Shown here piece after piece: positions 22,913 to 35,500 of a stretch of 64,000 nucleotides of DNA. The stretch covers positions 28,892,094 through 28,956,093 of the forward strand of contig NC_019871.2 in assembly GCF_002234675.1 (NCBI RefSeq), read 5' to 3'. The stretch is from Oryzias latipes. Its lineage: Eukaryota > Chordata > Actinopteri > Beloniformes > Adrianichthyidae. The notes beneath the pieces are model-generated. The model had not been told where the DNA came from. It did no database searches and worked only from the letters and a program-made list of their open reading frames with translations. Every line of letters begins with the position of its first letter. Positions within the stretch are counted from its first letter, which is position 1. The translations under genes were made by a program, and so were the position numbers.

Positions 22913-25383
22913 GTCTCTGACAAATCTGATGTAATATGAGCACTTGCGTTGCTGATTGGACTTCAAATCCAGCTGTGCTTGTAGAATTGTCAGTTGGAGA
23001 AGACTTGTCCTTGTGGGAAGTAGTGTTCTTGTGTGGCGACTGAGTAGTCTCTGCGCTGGACTGGAGTTCAGACCTTGAGATGGTGTGTTGCGATGATCCA
23101 GCATGGCTAGATAAGGATCTTGTCCTGCTATTTTGGCCTTTAACAAGAGCTTTTTTGCCGTTTTCACTGCTGATTCAGCTTTGCCGTTGCTTTGGGTGTG
23201 TCCTGATGATGATGTCTTAGGATGGAATTCCCACTGTCTGCTAAACCTTTTGAACTCTTGTGAAGTGAATTGGGGACCATTTTCTGATATGACTGTATCT
23301 GGGATGCCTTGACGAGCAAAGTGAGCTTTCAGTTACTTTATCACTGTAGTGGGTGGATTTTGTGTCTGGTAGATAATCTATTTACCAAAAATTTGAGTAA
23401 AAGTCCACTGTGATCAAATAGTCTCTGTTGTCAAAACAAAAAAAAATCTGTGCCCACCTTTGCCCAAGGTCTATTTGGCATTTCATGTGGGAGAAGTGTC
23501 TCTCTCTACTGTTTTACATCCAGTGACCTGCAAATTTCACATTTAGCAACATGTGCCTTGATTTGCTCTGTCATTCCTGGCCAGTAGAACAGTAGCTTGT
23601 CTGAGACATTCTTCCACTCCTAAGTGGGAAGAGTGTATGCGTTTAATTATTTCTTTTATCAAGGAGTCAGGAATTATGGCACGTTCACCTCTGAAAATGA
23701 TTCCATCCTGAAAACTCAGCTCTTCTTTGAATGAGAAATACAACCTGATCTGACTTGGAGCTTTGCATTTCTCATTAGGCCAACCTTTACTTATCGTCTG
23801 TTTGGAGTGTAGCATCTTGTTCTGTTGCCACACGAATTGCATTTAGGCTTTGTTCAGATATTGGCAAGTGGAGCACCATGTTTACAGTTTCTATTTCTGC
23901 TTCCACTGAGCCACAGGAAGAATGTTCTGGAAGATATGCTCTGCTCAAAGTGTCAGTTAACAGCATATCTTTTCCTGGTACATACACCACATCCACATCA
24001 TACTTCTGGATCCTCAACATAATCCTTTGAAGTCTTTTGGGTACACTGAGAAGAGGTTTCTTAACAATATTCTCAAGTGGCTTATGATCACTCTGAACCG
24101 TAACTTTTCGACCATATGTGAATTGATGAAATTTCTCTATGCTGAACACAAGAGCTAAAAACTCTTTTTCTATTTGTGCATAGCCTCGTTCCGTTTGTGT
24201 AAGTGCTCGACTTGCAAAGGCAATGGGCTTACCATTCTGCATGAGTGCTGCTCCCAACCCTGTGTCTGAGGCATCACACTGTACCGTGAGTTCTTCCTCC
24301 GGGCTGTAATACTTCAGAACAGGAGCATTAGTAATAGTTCCCTTCAGTTTTATAAATGCATCTTCGTGTTGTTTGTTCCGGCTCCATTCACAGTCTTTAT
24401 GTTTGAGTTTTCTCAACACCTCACACTGGTCAGAACAGTCTTAGTTTGTCAACATGATCACGTTCAGCAGCCTCTTGTGTCTCCCCTTGGCCGGTGATCA
24501 GTATATCATCTGCAATTATGTACAGCCCAGGTAGGTTCTCAAGAGCCTGTGTCAACTTCCTCTGAAAGATCTCTGGTGCAGTACTGATTCCCATTGGCAT
24601 CCTGAGCCAGCGGTAACGTCCAAATGGGGTGGAAAGTGTTGTCAGGCAGCTGGACTCTTCTTCCAGTTTGACATGCCAGAATCCACTTTTGACATCACAC
24701 ACTGTGAAAACTTTTGCTTTGGACAGATCCGGCAGAATATCTTCGATAGTCGTCATAGGGAAATGGCTGCGCTTCAGTGCTTTGTTTAGGGGTCTTGGAT
24801 CAATGCAAAGCCTTGGTTTTCCATTTGATTTTTGGACAACCACCATACCGCTAATCCAGTCTGTGCTTCGCTCTACAGGTGAGATTATTTCTCTGTGCAC
24901 AAAATCTTGGAGTTCATTTTTCAGCGGTTTCATCATTGCTACAGGAACACGTCTTTTTGGTAACTGCATAGGTTTGATGGACTCATCTATTTCCAGTTTG
25001 TAAACTCCATCCAGACATCCATCTCCAGTGAACACGTCAGCATATTCCGTCTTTATCTGTTCTAATGTCCACTGCTCCTTTGAGGGAGTCTGTGAGGTGA
25101 CGATGCTGTCTATTGCCATGATGTTCTCATAATGGACTTTGGTACGGAGCTCTCTGCCACTTTCACCGATAAGATAGCGAAAGAGTTTCACTTTCGTTTT
25201 TTCATCGTCGGCGGGAACCGTTAAATCCACATAGAGGATGAAGTCATCTCTCCCGGTCTTCCAAATCCGTGAAAGGTTACCGGACTCAAAACAGAACGGC
25301 TGTGGAGGTTTCAGACCTTCCATGGCTTCATGTAATCAATGCCGTAGTTGGTATTTTCAAAAAAGATTCTCCGCAGCTGCCAC
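22913..25383 (-). pseudogene. Ty3/gypsy pol, degraded
   Basis: Read on the minus strand, 25323-24430 is a reverse transcriptase (LPKRRVPVAMMKPL, the GKPRLCIDPRPLNKAL block, and IADDILI in place of YADDILI). 24419-23787 is RNase H (CDASDTGLGAAL, SDHKPLE). 23842-23543 contains the HX..H-type start of the integrase zinc domain (HSSHLGVEECLRQA). 23167-22895 is a late integrase segment (DHRNTPSQGLNSSPAQRLL). The domains lie in different frames and the integrase core contains stops, so the element is dead. Upstream of 25383 a primer-binding-like TGGTGGCAGCTGCGG follows an LTR end in ATAACA. No gag is seen. Confidence 0.8.
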
Positions 25384-26171
25384 CATGTTATATTCTGGTT
25401 TTCCTCCAAGAAACGTAACACAGAATATTTCAATTCTACCCAACAGGGCAGTTCTTTTAATTAACTCAGGCAGGTTAAACTCTTACAGTGCAGCTCAGGT
25501 GCATGCTCCCATTCATTCAGACTGTGCAACGTCCGACTGGAAACCAAACATACAACAATAGTTCCTATTGTTACAATTACCGCAAATGTAAAGGCAGGTC
25601 TCTTTAGCAGTAGTAGGGCACAATCTCGACCCCCTCCCCCTCCCCCGTTTTTTTTCCCCCTTTTCTCGCTGGTTTCTCTAAACGGATACGCCACGTGAAG
25701 TTGACAAAATATGTGCGAGGGCGCTGCATAAGGCTGGCGGGGTGGGGGTGAGGTTCAACACCTGTAGCTGCAGATGAAGTGAACAAGTGTCTGACCCTAA
25801 GAGAAAAAGCAGTAGAGGGGCGGGGGAGGGGCTTAGAGTCATCGCTTATGATTACAGGCTTAAAATACACACTGCTGTTTCCAAGTTAGTAAATGATTGT
25901 TTTTTATTTATAAGATTATTGTTTTGTTTATTTATTATTGTTATTTATTATTATAATTATTATTTGTTTATTTATTATGTTTATTTATTATTTGTTTATG
26001 TTTTATTGGGTTACTTGGTTATTAAAAAAATAGAGGAAAACATTTAGGAACAAATCTGTACTAAAGTGAAGTTGTTTACATCATCTCATCTTAACTGTGG
26101 GTGTTATCAACAAGTAAGGTTGTGGGTGATGGACAAAAGATCAAAGGAATTATTAGTTGCTCAGTTTAGAC
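25384..26171 (-). other. Gypsy LTR region and AT-rich DNA
   Basis: 25387 to about 25860 is probably the 5' LTR of the minus-strand gypsy element; its outer end is not clear. 25880-26010 is a TTATT-rich low-complexity tract. No gene. Confidence 0.4.
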
Positions 26172-27053
26172 CAGTGTTTTTCAACCAGTGTGCCGCGGCA
26201 CACTAGTGTGCCGTGGGAGATGGTCAAGTGTGCCGTGAGAAATTGCCCTCATTAACTGATCTAAAAGCAATTACCATCTCCAGGAAATCAGTCTTTGTTC
26301 ATCCAAACAGGCCCTGATAAAACACTGAGAAGTTAAGAATATGAAATATCATAAAATTAGTTTTTCTTTGTGTTTATATGATTCTATTAAAGACATTTTG
26401 ATAAGAATGACGGGATTCCGCGATTTAGCTGCAGCTACAACTGTGTAAGGAAAAGTCCCGCCCCTTTAACTGTCTCCACCAATCATTCTTGAAGGCTTAA
26501 TCACATGTCATCAGTCTGACCAATCAGAAGTGGTTAAAGTATTCACTTCCTTGTTTCGATTTAGCGCAAAAAAGTCTCTCTGTTCTAACAAAAATACCAG
26601 CTAAAGCTCGTCTTTAGCGGTGTAGCTTTCCACAGAATCTGGTATCAGACTGGAACAAGTGAACAAAACAATGAAGCTCAAACAAAGACGCTGTTCTTTC
26701 TGCGGTCGGCGGATTACGGGCACTACATCTCCCATGATGCAGTTAAGTGACTGTCTTATTGCACAATGAGTCTCTCCTCTTAACATCTTAAAACAACGAA
26801 CACACATCAAACAGTTTTTGAATGTTTTGACTGAATTTTTAATACATCTTTTAGAAAAAACAGCTGCAGCTTCCAGCGTTTACTGCAACAATTATCACAA
26901 AAATGCATGTGAGATTGCAGAGCGGCTGTAGATCAATACAGACTGAGCTTTTTCTATTTTTTTTATTTATCTATTTTTTTGAATGCTGGTGTGCCGCGGG
27001 ATTTTTGTCAAGGTTAAAGTGTGCCGTGGCTCAAAAAAGGTTGAAAAACACTG
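26172..27053. mobile_element. Non-autonomous hAT element
   Basis: Terminal inverted repeat CAGTGTTTTTCAACC...GGTTGAAAAACACTG, with GTGTGCCG-rich subterminal sequence. The flanks are GTTTAGAC (26164-26171) and GTTTAGAG (27054-27061), an 8-bp target duplication with one mismatch. 882 bp, no transposase. A 3' end of the same family is at 31107-31269. Confidence 0.8.
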
Positions 27054-27600
27054 GTTTAGAGGACAAAAGAGAAAAACACTACAAATATTAAGGAATGCCG
27101 ATGGTGTCCCAAATTAATACATGTTCCAAATGCGACCAAATTTGTTATTTAAAGAGTAAAATGTTGAAAACCTTTGCCACATGTCTGATGTTTACACCTT
27201 ATGTTAGTCGGGGTAAACAGCTTATTGTTGTATTTTATCCTTGTCTTCTCTTTGAGTACAATGTACACAATTTGGGCTATTTTAAGATACCCACACCAAT
27301 TAAAATTGTTTTGGTGCTTTTTAAATGGCAGTTAATAGCAGCTATTTTTTATATGGGCAACATGGGTGGATGCCCCATCAGAAGGGGGATGACAAAATGT
27401 GTTAGTTTTTTTTTTTTCTGATGGTTTATCACCCACACTTTATGCCAGCGTGAGTCTCTTTTTAAAAAAGTATAGGTAACAATCAGTTATATATCCCCCA
27501 TTTCGGAAATAGCAAAGTGCATTTTGTTTTGCTGGCACAGCTAGGGGAGAGGCCTGCAGAAGCAGCTGGAAATGAAACTGCAATTTTCCAGTTTACAAAA
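27054..27600. other. No recognisable gene
   Basis: AT-rich DNA with a T-run at about 27406-27420. The open frame at 27095-27421 has no features I can assign. Confidence 0.35.
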
Positions 27601-27835
27601 TAAAACAAAAGGAGCCGGTTTAGCTCGTGCTGGTTTGCAGCGCCTTCCGTCTGTGAAACCCAGATTCAAATCTGGGCTGCTCCCTGTTCCCTTCTCTGCC
27701 GGTCCCAAGCCCAGTTGCTTTGAGAGGGTTGCATCAGGAAGGGCATCCAGCATAAAACATTGCCAAGTTTACCATGCGACTCATTCGCTGTGGTGACCCC
27801 CGATGGGAAAAGCCAAAAGGGAAACAACAAAAAAA
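27601..27835 (+). mobile_element. tRNA-derived SINE with RTE-like tail
   Basis: A pol III A-box-like TTTAGCTCGTGCTGG and a B-box-like AGATTCAAATCTGGG lie about 45 bp apart. The 3' part (GGAAGGGCATCCAGC...CATTCGCTGTGGTGACCCC) is the tail common to fish RTE-type LINEs. The exact 5' end is uncertain. Confidence 0.45.
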
Positions 27836-28423
27836 TAAAACAAAAACAAGCCGCAAATGTAAAATCTGTTTCACATTTAGTGAGTCACTACTACTGTTTC
27901 CCACATTTCTTTACTTTTCACTAATTGTTTTACCCATGTACATTGTGTACTCCAGTGTGGCTGTTAATGCTTCACTTTTGGCAAGTGTCCATTTTTTAAT
28001 AGTATTTTTGGATAGATATTTGAATTTGTGATGTATTGACTGGGCCAAAGTTACACTATGCTGACTGGACAGAATATACTAGATTAAGTTTTATAGTGAT
28101 ACATTTATTTATTTTTCCTTAACAGACCACAAGTAATGTTCATCAGTAAAGGGAAGCAGTTCTCAGAGCACTTTGTTGCTACCTGGGGGAAGAAGATGAG
28201 AGTCTAATTCATGAGTACAAGGTAAGCCTATAATCAAGATCTTCAGATTGTATTTATTTTTATTTATTTTATTTTTTTAATTATCTGCATCTGTAAGTCC
28301 ATGTTGAAGAGAAACTTGCCCCATTTCCAGTGTCTTCTGCCACTTTTCCACAGTGGGGAAAAGTAAACTGTTTCCTGTATGTTAAGGATATTATTGTTTA
28401 CATTTGTAAAGCACACTGTACAC
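27836..28423. other. No recognisable gene
   Basis: AT-rich. A short AG...GTAAGC-bounded stretch at about 28126-28221 could mimic an exon, but its frames contain stops. Confidence 0.35.
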
Positions 28424-28869
28424 CAGGGGTGTCAAACTCATTTTCACTGAGGGCCAAATCAGCATAGTGGCTGTCCTCAAAGGGCCAGATATAACTTATA
28501 CATGTAATGAAAAATGTCATGAAAAAGAAATGTAACTACTCCTTAATGTTAAATAACTCATTATTTATTTACTATAACTTTTTAAAGTGACAATTCCAGC
28601 TGCATATAATATATATGTTTGCTTGTTACTCTAGCATAAATCCTTTTACATTTGATTCTGTCAGGTTGGGTTATATGGACAGTGTTTAAGTCCTAATTTA
28701 TAGCTGCTCAGTCCCATATTTCAAGTCTGATTCCCCCTAGATGTGAATAAATAAAGACCAATTTTTATCTTTTATTCCAAGAAATTGAAAACTTTTATGC
28801 TCTCACGGGCCACATAAAATGACATGGCGGGCCACATTTGGCCCCCGGGCCTTGAGTTTGACACGTGTG
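28424..28869. mobile_element. hAT-type MITE with perfect 8-bp target duplication
   Basis: It begins CAGGGGTGTCAAACTC and ends GAGTTTGACACGTGTG. CTGTACAC lies on both sides (28416-28423 and 28870-28877). 446 bp, no coding capacity. Confidence 0.85.
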
Positions 28870-28989
28870 CTGTACACTGTGAGACATTTACTTGGAAAAC
28901 ACAGAGGTATGTGTATCACCCCAAAACAAATGCTTCCCAAATCTGAAATTGCTAAAGATAAACAAACACTGTAAATATGACATTCACTG

Positions 28990-30180
28990 AGTTTCTTAAC
29001 ATTTTTCTTCTTTTCCTTTGGGCTTTTCCCTTTAGGGCTCACCACATCCAATCAGCTTCCTCCATCTAACCCTTTTTTCTGCATCCTCTCCTCTAACAGC
29101 AGCTACCTTCATGTCTTTAATCACTGCATCCATAAACCTCCTCTTTGGTTTTCCTCTAGACCTCTGGCAGCTCTAGACTCGGCATCCTTCTACCTCTGGA
29201 CATGCCAAAGCCATCTCAGTCTGACTTTATCTGCAAAACCTCTAACATGATGTCCTCATTCCTGATCCTTCCAGGTCCCTCCCAAGGAGAACCTCAGCAT
29301 CTTCATCTATGTTACCTCCAGCTCTGCTTCTTGTCTTTTCCTCAGTGTCTCTAGACTGAACAACATGGCTGATCTCATTACAGTTTTCTACACCTTTCCT
29401 TTCTTTTGTGCTGAAACTCTTCTAGCACACCTGACACTTTTCTCCACCCATTCCATCCTGCCTGCACTCTTCTTCGCTTCTTTTTCGCACTCTCCCTCTG
29501 GACTGTTGCCCCTAGATATTACAAATTCTTCACCTTATTTATTTATTTCTTCTCCCTGTAGCCTCACTCTTCCACTTGGGTTCCTGTCATTCACAAACGT
29601 TCCCTGTCTTGTTATGGCTAACCTTCATTCCTCTCCTTTTCAGAGCAAACCTCCACCTCTCTAGCTTCTCCTCCAGATGTTCCCTGCTCTAACCACAAAT
29701 CACCATATCAAACATGGTGACTCCTGTTTATCTGTTAGTCTGTCCATCACCATTGCAACCAGGAAGGGCCTCAGAGCTGATGCCTGATGTAATCCCACAT
29801 CCACATCAAACTCCTCTGTCACCCTTACATCACACCTTCCCACTGTCATGTTCTGCGCTCTAACATACCTATGTCACTCCAGGCTACCACAGTTCCTCTC
29901 TTGGTATCTTGCCATAAGCTTTCTCCAGATCTACTAACACGCACCGTAGCGCTCTCTGACCTTCTCTGTACTTTTCTATAAAATCCCTCAAAGCAAATAT
30001 TGCATCTGTAGTGCTTTTTCTTGGCATGAAACCATACTGCTACTCACAAATGTTCAGTTCTGCTCTTAGTCTAGCTTCAGCGACTCTTTCCCATAACTTC
30101 ATCGTATGGCTCATCAGCTTTATTCCTCCAACTCCACACATCTCCCTTATTCTTAAAAATGGGCGCCATCGACCTTAACA
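28990..30180 (-). pseudogene. RTE-type LINE reverse transcriptase remnant
   Basis: The minus strand near 30030-29900 reads QYGFMPRKSTTDAIFALRD, then a VLVDLEKAYGKIPREELW block, and further on a DRLTD block, in the order of RTE-type reverse transcriptases; the catalytic region is broken by stops and indels. The 3' end at about 28990-29045 carries the GGTGTGGTGAGC-like tail typical of the family. Confidence 0.6.
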
Positions 30181-30670
30181 CAGTGCCTTGGACAGCTCGG
30201 CCATCCTGACATCCTCCACGAAAACCAATGGAAAGTTGTGGGCACCCTTCTCAAAAAGGACCTATGTGCTTAACAACTGCTTGTCTGTTCAGAAGGCAAA
30301 GATTGAATGGTGAAAACGGCCTTCTCTTTTTTAACTGAATTTAGACTACTGAGGTGTTTTTTCTTGTTGAGTAGCCATTATACCCAACAGTTACAATGTT
30401 GTGGAACTCTGTCTGTTGGCAGCACCAGGATGTTCTGCAGTCTACGGCATTAAGGAAACCTTGAGCGTTGATGATAGAAATGAACAGCCAGTGTGTTTCA
30501 GCGCCACATTAAATGCTGCTTCTTTGACTTCTTTGTTTACTATGAAATTTAAAACATGTGTCTCTCTTTTTGTGTCCAATGTTTACATTTTTATGACTTC
30601 ACTGTAAACCCTTACTTAAAAAATATAAGTTAATTTGTACTTAGAAGGTCTGAGTTGAATGAAATAAGAC
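30181..30670. other. No recognisable gene
   Basis: AT-rich sequence; nothing could be assigned apart from Tc1-like wording near 30190-30280, which is too short and decayed to call. Confidence 0.3.
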
Positions 30671-31106
30671 TATTTATTTATTTATTTTTTCCTAACTTGT
30701 CCTGCCCAACAGCTGGGCAGACAGATGACAGCTGAAGGCCTCTTGTGTTGGACATATTTTAACAACAGGGGTTCTTAATCTTCAGACAAACCTTAGGTAT
30801 GTCTGAATAAACCCCTTTTGTAATCAAGGCCAAACTTTATTCATTTTAATCATATTTGAAAATCTTTTTTGTTGGACCGGACGTAAAAGGGAAGAAGGGT
30901 AGAAGAGAGAGGGATGTTTTGGGGGGGGGGGGGGGGGGGGGGGTAGGAGGGTGATCATAGAAGGGGGGGGGGGTGCAGCCAGAACCCCCCACCCGGCCAC
31001 ACGGCAGTAGGCAGAGAACAACCGCCCCCCGGGCGATCACATCCGCCACCCAGGCCAGGGCCAGAAGGACCGCTGCGGGGCCCCCAGAGCCAGAGAGCAG
31101 GGAGGC
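30671..31106 (-). mobile_element. L1 3' UTR fragment
   Basis: Same family and orientation as 18639-19263 and 53886-55740 (TTGTCCTGCCCAACAGCTGG, ATTTTAACAACAGGGGTT). It contains two G-runs at about 30920-30945 and 30964-30973. It ends abruptly against a hAT fragment. Confidence 0.65.
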
Positions 31107-31269
31107 ATGGCCACGATCATCACAAAAATGCATGTGAGGTTGCTGAGGGGCTGTAGATCAATACAGACAATGAGTTTTTCTTTTTTTTTCATTTATAGAT
31201 GTTGGTGTGCCGTGGGATTTTTGTCAAGGTTAACGTGTGCCATGGCTCAAAAAAGGTTGAAAAACACTG
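31107..31269. mobile_element. hAT element 3' end fragment
   Basis: Matches 26889-27053 of the complete hAT element and ends in the terminal GGTTGAAAAACACTG. Confidence 0.75.
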
Positions 31270-31311
31270 TACTAGAGGCCAGAATCACTTTTTTTAGTGT
31301 AGAAGTCTCTG

Positions 31312-32402
31312 CGAAGAACCAGAGTGCATAGATGCTTACTAGATTGGTGAATATAGACCATGATACATTGCGTTTGAGAAATTTTTTTGAGGAAAGTCAG
31401 AGCAGTTTGACAGTCGCTTCTTCTCTTGTTTTGAGTTCCATAGGAACAAAGTTTCACAGGTACGTTCGGAGCATAGTTACTACATACGTGACAAAAGTCT
31501 CCAGACACTCAGACTTTTCGGAAGAAACTTCCTAAAAAGCGCTGAAGCTCTCAGCACCATGGACAGCAGCCTTCAACTGACAGACAGGACTTGAACATAA
31601 GAAACTCTTAAACCGACAGAAATCAGCTTCTGCAAAGTTATTCTCTTTTAGCGCAACTTATATTTAAAATTTTTTTCAATTGGTTTGCATTTTCTTGATA
31701 TTTTAACCACATTTTCAAATTTACAATCAATTGTGTATAAACAGATTTTGCAAAGTTGTACAGATCTGTTTTAGCTGGACTTTTTATGTCATGAAATGTG
31801 AAAATCCTGGCACGATGTGTAATGACTTTAAATCTCCACTAGAGAGCGCTCACATGGAAAATGTAATCTTCATTGTAATCTTCGTAATGAAAGAAAGTTG
31901 TCTAACATCCAACAAACATGTAATGGTTTAAGGAGAATAAAAGATTGATATTTAGTCTTTGAGACAAAGGAGTTTGGAATGAAGGAAGGTTTGTCTTTGT
32001 CTGCTCACGGATCAGAAAAGATCTGCTCTTGCTCTAAAGATGCAACACTGTAACTCCAAGTTCCTGAAACCGAGTCCTGACATTTATATAAGAAAATATT
32101 TAAAAATCTATATAAAATGTCTATAAAAAAGGAAAACAAATTTTCTGCAAACACTATTTCTGTGGAGCTTCAATGTCCTCCATTATACTGAAGATTGCAT
32201 TTTACTGTCCAATGACTTGATTTTCTTCAAGTAAACAGTTTGATTCCTCAACAGAGTGAACTTTTTACACAAAGATTACGGGAACATTTATTTATTTTTG
32301 TTGACTTAGTGTGACATTTTCAAGCTTTTATCTTAACCTAATAAAACTAAGAACTAACGAGGTAATCCATAAATACTGAGGTTTCATCACAGGTGCGTCA
32401 AT
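31312..32402. repeat. 5' flank of copy B, inverted duplicate of the copy C flank
   Basis: 31312-31992 matches 61800-62488 inverted, and 31992-32402 is shared by all three copies. No gene is visible. Confidence 0.7.
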
Positions 32403-32530
32403 CAAAATGTGAGTCCAGCTGATCTGAGGAGAAAGACAATCAGCTGTTATGAACAGCAGCTGTGTTTCCTGCAGGAGGAACTTTTTTAAGCTCCTCTTGT
32501 TTGTTGGCTTCTCATTCCGTGTCTGAAAAG
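32403..32530 (+). promoter_or_regulatory. Putative promoter of copy B
   Basis: CAGCTG E-boxes at 32416-32421, 32441-32446 and 32457-32462 and a TATA-like TTTTTTAAG at about 32482-32490 precede the ATG at 32531. The order and spacing equal those of copies A and C. Confidence 0.45.
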
Positions 32531-35500
32531 ATGGGAGCTCAGTCGTTTGTGGCCCTTTGTGTTTTGGCTGTTTTCCTTAGCAATGGTATGTAGCTTTATT
32601 GGAAGGAGAATTTACTGCCGATTGAAATTTGTTTTACATAAACCATCAAAGCAAACATTTAACCTATAAAACTGTGTTTCTCCTTAGGTTTAAGCTTGCC
32701 AGTTGCTAGACAAACCCAGGATGCAAACCATAAAAATATTGGAAGAGGAGCTGGTGAGACTTGATGCTAGCAAAGTGTATCCAGAAAAAAATCCTGAGTG
32801 GATGTTTACTACTTTCTTTTCCTCCCCCTAAAGATTTGGCTTTAGAGAGCAGCTTTGATCTTCTACAGTCCCTGGATTCCAGGTTGGAAAATCTGGTTAA
32901 AGGTGAGAATTTGTAAAGAAATTTACAATATGGTGAACACGTGGCTTGGCTTTTCTGAAAAGGCTATGAGCGCCATAACAAACGCAAATGTTAAAGTAAA
33001 TATTTGTTTTGTTAGTACAACTGGAAACCAATGAGGTGGAAGCTCATATAATGATAAGTCAAGACCAGACTGTGTCCGACGCCGCCAGCAACCAGACTGT
33101 GTCCGACGCCGCCAGCAACCAGACTGTGTCCGACGCCGCCAGCAACCAGACTGTGTCCGACGCCGCCAGCAACCAGACTGTGTCCGACGCCGCCAGCAAC
33201 CAGACTGTGTCCGACGCCGCCAGCAACCAGACTGTGTCCGACGCCGCCAGCAACCAGACTGTGTCCGACGCCGCCAGCAACCAGACTGTGTCCGACGCCG
33301 CCAGCAACCAGACTGTGTCCGACGCCGCCAGCAACCAGACTGTGTCCGACGCCGCCAGCAACCAGACTGTGTCCGACGCCGCCAGCAACCAGACTGTGTC
33401 CGACGCCGCCAGCAACCAGACTGTGTCCGACGCCGCCAGCAACCAGACTGTGTCCGACGCCGCCAGCAACCAGACTGTGTCCGACGCCGCCAGCAACCAG
33501 ACTGTGTCCGACGCCGCCAGCAACCAGACTGTGTCCGACGCCGCCAGCAACCAGACTGTGTCCGACGCCGCCAGCAACCAGACTGTGTCCGACGCCGCCA
33601 GCAACCAGACTGTGTCCGACGCCGCCAGCAACCAGACTGTGTCCGACGCCGCCAGCAACCAGACTGTGTCCGACGCCGCCAGCAACCAGACTGTGTCCGA
33701 CGCCGCCAGCAACCAGACTGTGTCCGACGCCGCCAGCAACCAGACTGTGTCCGACGCCGCCAGCAACCAGACTGTGTCCGACGCCGCCAGCAACCAGACT
33801 GTGTCCGACGCCGCCAGCAACCAGACTGTGTCCGACGCCGCCAGCACCAGACTGTCCCCCCCCACCGCCGCCCCCACCACCAGACTGTGTCCGACGCCGC
33901 CAGCAACCAGACTGTGTCCGACGCCGCCAGCAACCAGACTGTGTCCGACGCCGCCAGCAACCAGACTGTGTCCGACGCCGCCAGCAACCAGACTGTGTCC
34001 GACGCCGCCCACCGACCGCCCCCCCCAACCAGACTGTGTCCGACGCCGCCAGCAACCAGACTGTGTCCGACGCCGCCAGCAACCAGACTGTGTCCGACGC
34101 CGCCAGCAACCAGACTGTGTCCGACGCCGCCAGCAACCAGACTGTGTCCGACCGCCGCAACCAGACCCACGCCGCAGCAACCAGACTGTGTCCGACGCCG
34201 CCAGCAACCAGACTGTGTCCGACGCCGCCAGCAACCAGACTGTGTCCGACGCCGCCAGCAACCAGACTGTGTCCGACGCCGCCAGCAACCAGACTGTGTC
34301 CGACGCCGCCAGCAACCAGACTGTGTCCGACGCCGCCAGCAACCAGACTGTGTCCGACGCCGCCAGCAACCAGACTGTGTCCGACGCCGCCAGCAACCAG
34401 ACTGTGTCCGACGCCGCCAGCAACCAGACTGTGTCCGACGCCGCCAGCAACCAGACTGTGTCCGACGCCGCCAGCAACCAGACTGTGTCCGACGCCGCCA
34501 GCAACCAGACTGTGTCCGACGCCGCCAGCAACCAGACTGTGTCCGACGCCGCCAGCAACCAGACTGTGTCCGACGCCGCCAGCAACCAGACTGTGTCCGA
34601 CGCCGCCAGCAACCAGACTGTGTCCGACGCCGCCAGCAACCAGACTGTGTCCGACGCCGCCAGCAACCAGACTGTGTCCGACGCCGCCAGCAACCAGACT
34701 GTGTCCGACGCCGCCAGCAACCAGACTGTGTCCGACGCCGCCAGCAACCAGACTGTGTCCGACGCCGCCAGCAACCAGACTGTGTCCGACGCCGCCAGCA
34801 ACCAGACTGTGTCCGACGCCCCCGCAACCAGACTGTGTCCGACGCCGCCAGCAACCAGACTGTGTCCGACGCCGCCAGCAACCAGACTGTGTCCGACGCC
34901 GCCAGCAACCAGACTGTGTCCGACGCCGCCAGCAACCAGACTGTGTCCGACGCCGCCAGCAACCAGACTGTGTCCGACGCCGCCAGCAACCAGACTGTGT
35001 CCGACGCCGCCAGCAACCAGACTGTGTCCGACGCCGCCAGCAACCAGACTGTGTCCGACGCCGCCAGCAACCAGACTGTGTCCGACGCCGCCAGCAACCA
35101 GACTGTGTCCGACGCCGCCAGCAACCAGACTGTGTCCGACGCCGCCAGCAACCAGACTGTGTCCGACGCCGCCAGCAACCAGACTGTGTCCGACGCCGCC
35201 AGCAACCAGACTGTGTCCGACGCCGCCAGCAACCAGACTGTGTCCGACGCCGCCAGCAACCAGACTGTGTCCGACGCCGCCAGCAACCAACTGTGTCCGA
35301 CGCCGCAGCAACCAGACTGTGTCCGACGCCGCCAGCAACCAGACTGTGTCCGACGCCGCCAGCAACCAGACTGTGTCCGACGCCGCCAGCAACCAGACTG
35401 TGTCCGACGCCGCCAGCAACCAGACTGTGTCCGACGCCGCCAGCAACCAGACTGTGTCCGACGCCGCCAGCAACCAGACTGTGTCCGACGCCGCCAGCAA

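Noticed and set aside
28126..28221. Host exon bounded by AG and GTAAGC
   Set aside because: Frames contain stops and no homology is apparent.
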